Below, one piece after another: positions 58,471 to 64,000 of a DNA stretch of 64,000 bases (the stretch's first letter is position 1; each line of letters starts with the position of its first letter). The position numbers were made by a program, and so were the translations under genes. A model generated the notes under the pieces. It saw only the letters and a list, made by a program, of their open reading frames with translations. It was not told the origin of the DNA and did not search any database. Origin of the DNA: Littorina saxatilis (taxonomy: Eukaryota; Mollusca; Gastropoda; Littorinimorpha; Littorinidae); NCBI RefSeq assembly GCF_037325665.1, contig NC_090245.1:74887102-74951101 (forward strand), in the 5' to 3' direction.

Positions 58471-59308
58471 AGATAGATAGATAGATAATTTATTGCCAAG
58501 TGTACAATACATGAATGAACATAAAAAATACACGAGGAAAGCAGCTTGCTGTGTGATAAAAACAAAAATAAATAGCATTCATACATCACTGGCGCATAGC
58601 ATCACACATGCATGGGTAAGACAATTTGGTATCACAGTAACTAATACATACACTATACAGACATGGTGAGAACTATGAAACTCTAAGAGCTATCGGAACC
58701 ACAATAAAAGTACGCAGAATAAGATAGGATCCCCCCCCCCCCCCCCCCCCCCCCACTATCAACTACTGTAAGAACTGAACATGTTTCATACTGATAAAAT
58801 GTACCTCTAAAACAGCACATAAAAAATAAACTCTTCCAACACATCACAGTGGTTAAAGAACGACTAAAACTACTAAAACATACTAGATGTGTATTCCGGT
58901 AATATAACCAGCTGCCAAAACATAGTCTGGCTTCATCGCGTCACAGTGGTGTCACCATACTAAAACCCACTCTATATATCACAGTATGTAATGTCAGCTA
59001 CTAAAAGCATACTCCTAGAGCATCCTAAAACGTGTCACAATCTGTAGAGTTCATTTACCGGTTATTAAAAGCCAGGACAGCCTGGGGGTAGAAACTGTTT
59101 CTGAGTCTTGCCGTACGGCATCTGAGGGTTCTGAGCCTGCGCCCCGAGAGCAGAGGCTGGAAGAGATGACCAGCCGGGTGTGTGGGATCCTGCATGATGG
59201 ACCTACATTTCCTCATCATGCGCAGGATGTGAAGGGAGTCTATAGAGGGGAGATCTCTGCCAATGATCCTGCTGGCAGCCCTAACGACCTTCTCCAGTTT
59301 TTCTTTCT
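58471..59308 (-). mobile_element. second LINE, 3' part, inserted in the first
   Basis: Minus strand: LEKVVRAASRIIGRDLPSID, then HPAGHLFQPLLSGRRLRTL and RLRNSFYPQAVLAFNNR, with a stop at 59055. This is the typical C-terminus of a fish/invertebrate LINE family. The 3' end is the (ATCT)n tract at 58466-58489. It interrupts the host LINE between PTNYRGITI and LSCFGTLF. A poly-C run at 58732-58754 lies in its 3' UTR. Confidence 0.75.
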
Positions 59309-59488
59309 CAAACTCAGTTGCTTCGGAACACTTTTCAGTGCAATTTTAAATGCTAGGTTATCAAACTTTTTGGAGAATAATAATAAATATGGTCAAGATC
59401 AAACAGGTTTCCGCACAGGTTTTTCAACACTAGACCATGTTTTTACTTTGCATTGTATATTAAATTTTGTGCATTTGTAGACTATGAA

Positions 59489-59862
59489 AATCCCCCCGCG
59501 GGTTAGGGGGAAGAATTTACTCGATGCTCCCCAGCATGTCGTAAGAGGCGACTAACGGATTCTGTTTCTCCTTTTACCCTTGTTAAGTGTTTCTTGTATA
59601 GAATATAGTCAATGTTTGTAAAGATTTTAGTCAAGCGGTATGTAAGAAATGTTAAGTCCTTTGTACTGGAAACTTGCATTCTCCCAGTAAGGTCATATAT
59701 TGTACTACGTTGCAAGCCCCTGGAGCAATTTTTTGATTAGTGCTTTTGTGAACAAGAAACAATTAACAAGTTGCTCTATCCCATCTCCCCCCTTTCCCCG
59801 TCGCGATATAACCTTGAACGGTTGAAAACGACGTTAAACACCAAATAAAGAAAAGAAAGAAA
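59489..59862 (-). mobile_element. SINE-A inserted in the LINE
   Basis: Duplication GACTATGAAAA (59478-59488, 59863-59873) is LINE coding sequence (DYEK), so the SINE landed in an existing LINE copy. Confidence 0.9.
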
Positions 59863-59902
59863 GACTATGAAAAAGCGTTTGATAAAGTTCGCCGTGCATT
59901 TT

Positions 59903-60948
59903 TGACTCACATGCGAAGCAAAAGTGAGTCTATGTACTCACCCGAGTCGTCCGTCCGTCCGTCCGTCCGTCCCCCCCGTCCGTCCGGACGTCCATCCGTC
60001 CGGCCGTCCGGAAAACTTTAACGTTGGATATTTCTTGGACACTATTCAGTCTATCAGTACCAAATTTGGCAAGATGGTGTATGATGACAAGGCCCCAAAA
60101 AACATACATAGCATCTTGACCTTGCTTCAAGGTCAAGGTCGCAGGGGCCATAAATGTTGTCTAAAAAACAGCTATTTTTCACATTTTTCCCATTTTCTCT
60201 GAAGTTTTTGAGATTGAATACCTCACCTATATATGATATATAGGGCAAAGTAAGCCCCATCTTTTGATACCAGTTTGGTTTACCTTGCTTCAAGGTCAAG
60301 GTCACAGGAGCTCTTCAAAGTTGGATTGTATACATATTTTGAAGTGACCTTGACCCTGAACTATGGAAGATAACTGTTTCAAACTTAAAAATTATGTGGG
60401 GCACATGTTATGCTTTCATCGTGAGACACATTTGGTCACATATGATCAAGGTCAAGGTCACTTTGACCCTTATGAAATGTGACCAAAATAAGGTAGTGAA
60501 CCACTAAAAGTGACCATATCTCATGGTAGAAAGAGCCAATAAGCACCATTGTACTTCCTATGTCTTGAATTAACAGCTTTGTGTTGCTTGACCTTGGATG
60601 ACCTTGACCTTGGGTCAAGGTCACATGTATTTTGGTAGGAAAAATGTGTAAAGCAGTTCTTAACGTTTTGAACTGTCTGGTTGGTATACACACGTAAATA
60701 GGCCCAGTGAAACTGAACACTTTATCTGTACATATTTATTAAAATATATGCGTGTGGAAGGAGTGTGAAGTTTTATGCATACACCATAACAAAATCCTGT
60801 GCTTTGCATTTGGTAAATAAACTGTTTGACTTGACTTGACTTGACTTAGTGTATGATGTCATTGCTAGGTTTAGTTATTTGACCTTGACCCTGAAGGTCA
60901 AGGTCATGTCAAGGTCAAGCATGTGAGTCGTATGGGCTTTGCCCTTGT
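59903..60948. mobile_element. ~1-kb 'gtccgtcc' MITE inserted in the LINE
   Basis: Inverted ACTCACATGC (59905-59914) and GCATGTGAGT (60919-60928). A (GTCC)n tract (about 59949-59985) follows the left end, and many 'ttcaaggtcaaggtcac' words lie inside. Non-coding. It splits the LINE between KVRRAFL and LWEKLVSS. Confidence 0.8.
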
Positions 60949-61355
60949 TATGGGAGAAATTAGTTAGTTCTGATGTTAATGGGAAGTTTTTAAAAACTGT
61001 AAGAAAATTGTACAAAAATGCCAAGTCTTGCGTTAAAGTTAATAGTGAGTGTTCTGGATATTTTCCCAGTTTGTGTGGAGTTAGACAAGGGGAAAACTTG
61101 TCACCGCTGTTTTTTGCTTTATTTTTAAATGATCTAAAGCCTTTTCTGTTGGAAAACAGTAATGGTTTACAATCTATGTCAAGAGAGGCTATTGTGGTTG
61201 GAATGGATGATACTGATGTAAATGCTTTGTTTCAAATGTTTTTATTACTGTATGCGGATGATACTGTGATCTGCTCAGAGTCTGAAAAAAACCTGCAAGA
61301 ATGTTTAAACAAAATGCACGAATACTGTTTAAAATGGCGTCTAAATATTAATGTA

Positions 61356-61792
61356 TCGATTGGACATTGGATTTCCCTTCTTTGAGCCATGTGACGTCAG
61401 AGGCCTACAAAACTTCATATTTTGGCGTTTCAGGTTGACCGAAACTTTAAAGGAACTACAAAACACACGTCATGTGTTTGATTGCTGGTGTGTGTGCTGT
61501 TCAATGTCAAAACAACAACAAAGTCAGTACATGACGTGTGTATTGTAGTTCCTTTGAAGTTTCGGTCAACCTGAAACGCCCAAATATGAAGCTTATGTGT
61601 TTGATTGCATGTGTGTGTGTGCTCGTTCAATCGTCAAAACAACAACAAAGTCATAGTACCTGAAAGGAATTCGATCGATACATAAATGTTATTTGCGTTT
61701 TTGACCAAAATATGACATTTTACACAGATCTCGACAGACTGTCTCGATCTGTGTAAAAAGTCATATTTTGGTCAAAAACGCAAATAACATAT
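61356..61792. mobile_element. double-hairpin foldback inserted in the LINE
   Basis: Flanked by AATGTA (61350-61355, 61793-61798). The first palindrome has arms 'aggttgaccgaaactttaaa' and complement (about 61431 and 61560). The second has arms 'gttatttgcgtttttgacca' and complement (about 61688 and 61785). Without it the LINE reads KWRLNIN, V, NKTKVIVFS. Confidence 0.8.
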
Positions 61793-62999
61793 AATGTAAA
61801 CAAAACGAAAGTTATAGTTTTTTCCAGAGGTAAAATTAGAAATAAACCATTGTTTACGTATAATGGTAATTTAATCGAAGTAGTGTTTGATGTAATGTAC
61901 TTTGGCCTTAAGATTAATTATAATAATAAATTTTCAGTCGCACAGAAGAATCTATATGATCGTGCCTCAAGGGCAATGTTTGTTCTTTTGCGTACTTGTA
62001 GACAATTGTCACTTGCCTGTGGACATACAAGTTGACCTGTTCGATAAAATGATTGCTCCAATTTTACTGTACGGATGTGAAGTATGGGGTTTTGGTTCCT
62101 GTGAACTTGCTACTAAACTTCAATTGCGTTTTTATAAAATTGTTTTCAAACTAAAACAATTAACTCCAAATTTATGCTATGATATTTGGTGAACTTCGAA
62201 GATATCCACTAGATGTTAATATGAAATGTAGAATGCTTTGCTATTGGTATAAACTGATTAGTCCTATTCATAAAAATAAATTTTCAAGTATTGTGTATTG
62301 CTTTACTTATAAATTGTATATCAACAAGATGATTGAATCTAATTATTTATGTTTTATGGAAAAAACCTTAAAAGAAATTGGTCTCTCTGGCCTTTGGACT
62401 TTTCAAGAAAATGTTCAATACTCAAGCGCATGGTTTAAAAAGAAAGTAAAAAGAAGCTTGTATGACCAGTATATCCATAAATGGTTTACAGAAATCGGAA
62501 AAAAAAATATGTTTTGGAATTATCGAATGTTTAAAGATATTTTTGCATGTGAAGACTATGTCCCACACCTGCCATATCAGCAATGTGTTTCAATGATGAA
62601 GTTTAGAACATTAAACAACAATTTGCCTGTACAGAAAGAACGTTATCTTAACATCCCGAGGTCAGAAAGAACTTGCACCAAATGTGTATCACAAGACATA
62701 GGTGATGAATTCCATTATTTGTATTTGTCTGTGATTTTTTAAAAGAAGAAAGAGCTGAGTTGTTACCACCTTACTATTGGAAAAAACCTAATGCACTTAA
62801 ATATAAAAAGTTGTTTGCTACTAAGAAAAAGAAATTGCTAAAGAATATTTTGGACTTTATTAATAGAATTTGTAACAGTTTTTCATAATTTTTTTATTTT
62901 TTTATTTACTATATTAGCATATATCATGATTGTATTGATTGTATTTATTGTTCAAAATGCCCCCATGGGTTATGGACTAATACAACTTGAACTTTATAA

Positions 63000-64000
63000 T
63001 TCAAGTTCTTTAATGAATGTGTTTAATATTTTCCTGCACCTTCAGCAACAGCTGGTGCTGTGAACATTTTGAAACTATTGATTAAAGCCATATGTACTCG
63101 ATGACTATACACGCTAATTGCTTTACCAACAGCTGGAGACAGACTAAATTAAGTTCCCTGCAAAATATTGTGGTCTAGGACCCCTTAAATGTTGAGATAT
63201 TTGAATTTTCATTTTGATCTGGATCGTCCTATTTATAGATTTGGCAACACATGTAACGTTGATGCAAGGGAGAGAACACCGCGGCTTTGTTGACATCCTC
63301 ACTTTTTCAGAGGCTAGAACAAGCTGTAATGCATGTATTATGGTCCGCGCATGGTGACATATCGTCATTATATGGTCTTATGGTGCGTTTGACATCGATT
63401 GTGGGCAAACTACACTTTGTAAACACGGGAGTGCGTTAGTATGCCTTTAATGTCATGCCTGAAGTGTATACACAATCCAAGTAGGATATATGTATGTTAC
63501 AGTTTTACAGTAAGTGTAGGGTAGTATGTAGGCTTGTTTAATAAAGCAGTGATTGTTATCTCAGGAAGGATTTTTTAGTGATCCGTGATAACCTCAAGGT
63601 CCATCACTTCCCTCCGCCTTTTTCTGATTGACCTATGTTTTGTGTAATTATGCTCATAAGAATGGAAACAGCAATTAGAGAGACAATTTTATCAAATGAA
63701 ACAAAAATGTTTTAGTGGAACAAAATGGCCTTGGACGGTTTACTCATTTTAAAACTTTAGGTGCATTATCTCCCTTGCATTGTCTGCTTCATGTATCTTC
63801 AGTTCATTTGTTTTTATTCGTCTGTTTCCTTAGTCAGTAAGTGTTGGCAGCACCAAAGATTTGCTCAGGTTAGAATAAATCAGCTCTGTATTTTCGGGAG
63901 CACAAGGCAGAACTCCTCCTTTTAACTTAAAAACAGATTAGGCATTTCCAGTATATTAGGCGCAAGAAAGAGGAAGTACAGAGTGGAAATATGTTTGTTC
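63000..64000. other. UBE2R intron 4, no recognisable feature
   Basis: AT-rich. The expected next UBE2R exon (encoding KQV then the tail) was looked for and not found. Confidence 0.4.

Larger units (their letters stand above)
58120..62990 (+). mobile_element. dead non-LTR retrotransposon (LINE), multiply interrupted
   Basis: Recognisable reverse transcriptase pieces in order: NNKACGQDKIINEYLK to PTNYRGIT (58252-58467), LSCFGTLFSAIL to TGFSTLDHVF (about 59309-59450), DYEKAFDKVRRAF (about 59865-59900), SLCGVRQGENLSPLFFALFL (about 61070-61130), YADD (61251-61262), and a C-terminal region ending in a C-x2-C...H finger (RTCTKCVSQDIGDEFHYLY, about 62670-62725). Several frameshifts separate the last parts (near 62030, 62180 and 62730). 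Five other insertions split it or lie beside its start. The RT order and C-terminal finger suggest a jockey/I/CR1-like clade; the exact clade is not settled. Confidence 0.85.

Overview
The window looks like nuclear DNA of a mollusc, most likely a marine gastropod. The genes have short exons separated by long AT-rich introns, and there are many (GT)n/(GA)n microsatellites. It is also packed with young retroposons carrying visible target-site duplications, foldback/MITE elements and dead LINEs. The organism call rests on the style of the repeats and on protein similarity recalled from memory; no search was run.

Three host genes can be reconstructed exon by exon with consistent splice phases. 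(1) DNAAF4 (DYX1C1), + strand, 5965-15878: 11 coding exons, 401 aa, with CS domain, charged coiled coil and TPRs. It is a dynein-arm assembly factor. (2) PTPN9 (MEG2), - strand, 43878-27352: 12 coding exons, 698 aa, with a CRAL-TRIO domain, an unusually long charged linker and a PTP domain with intact [10 protein letters not shown]. Its first coding exon is only 11 codons, about 5.6 kb upstream of exon 2. (3) A UBE2R/CDC34 ubiquitin-conjugating enzyme, + strand, from 45641: four coding exons end at 56588 and the C-terminal tail lies beyond the window. DNAAF4 and PTPN9 converge; PTPN9 and UBE2R diverge from a 1.8 kb intergenic region. The three genes have unrelated roles (cilia assembly, secretory-vesicle phosphatase, SCF ubiquitination), so there is no pathway linkage.

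Layout. 1-1.4 kb: two unassigned exon-like ORFs on the - strand. 1.7-5.9 kb: a complex array of diverged repeats containing a well-formed type I hammerhead ribozyme (3319-3377), a 542-bp higher-order satellite and a TTAA-flanked MITE. 6-16 kb: DNAAF4 with intronic SINEs and a self-nested DNA element. 16-27 kb: gene-poor, with several nested SINE copies. 27-44 kb: PTPN9; its introns carry SINEs, a hAT-like N-terminal ORF, two nearly identical ~745-bp foldback elements in opposite orientation, and an array of a GGTGTAAATGTAAC motif. 45-64 kb: UBE2R; intron 1 carries a second spaced motif array (GGTGTCCCATG), and intron 4 carries a dead LINE broken up by five later insertions.

The observations I rate highest are the hammerhead ribozyme and the two spaced-motif arrays, each with a rough 150-240 bp spacing. 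Next are the enlarged PTPN9 linker and the layered insertions, which give a relative chronology.
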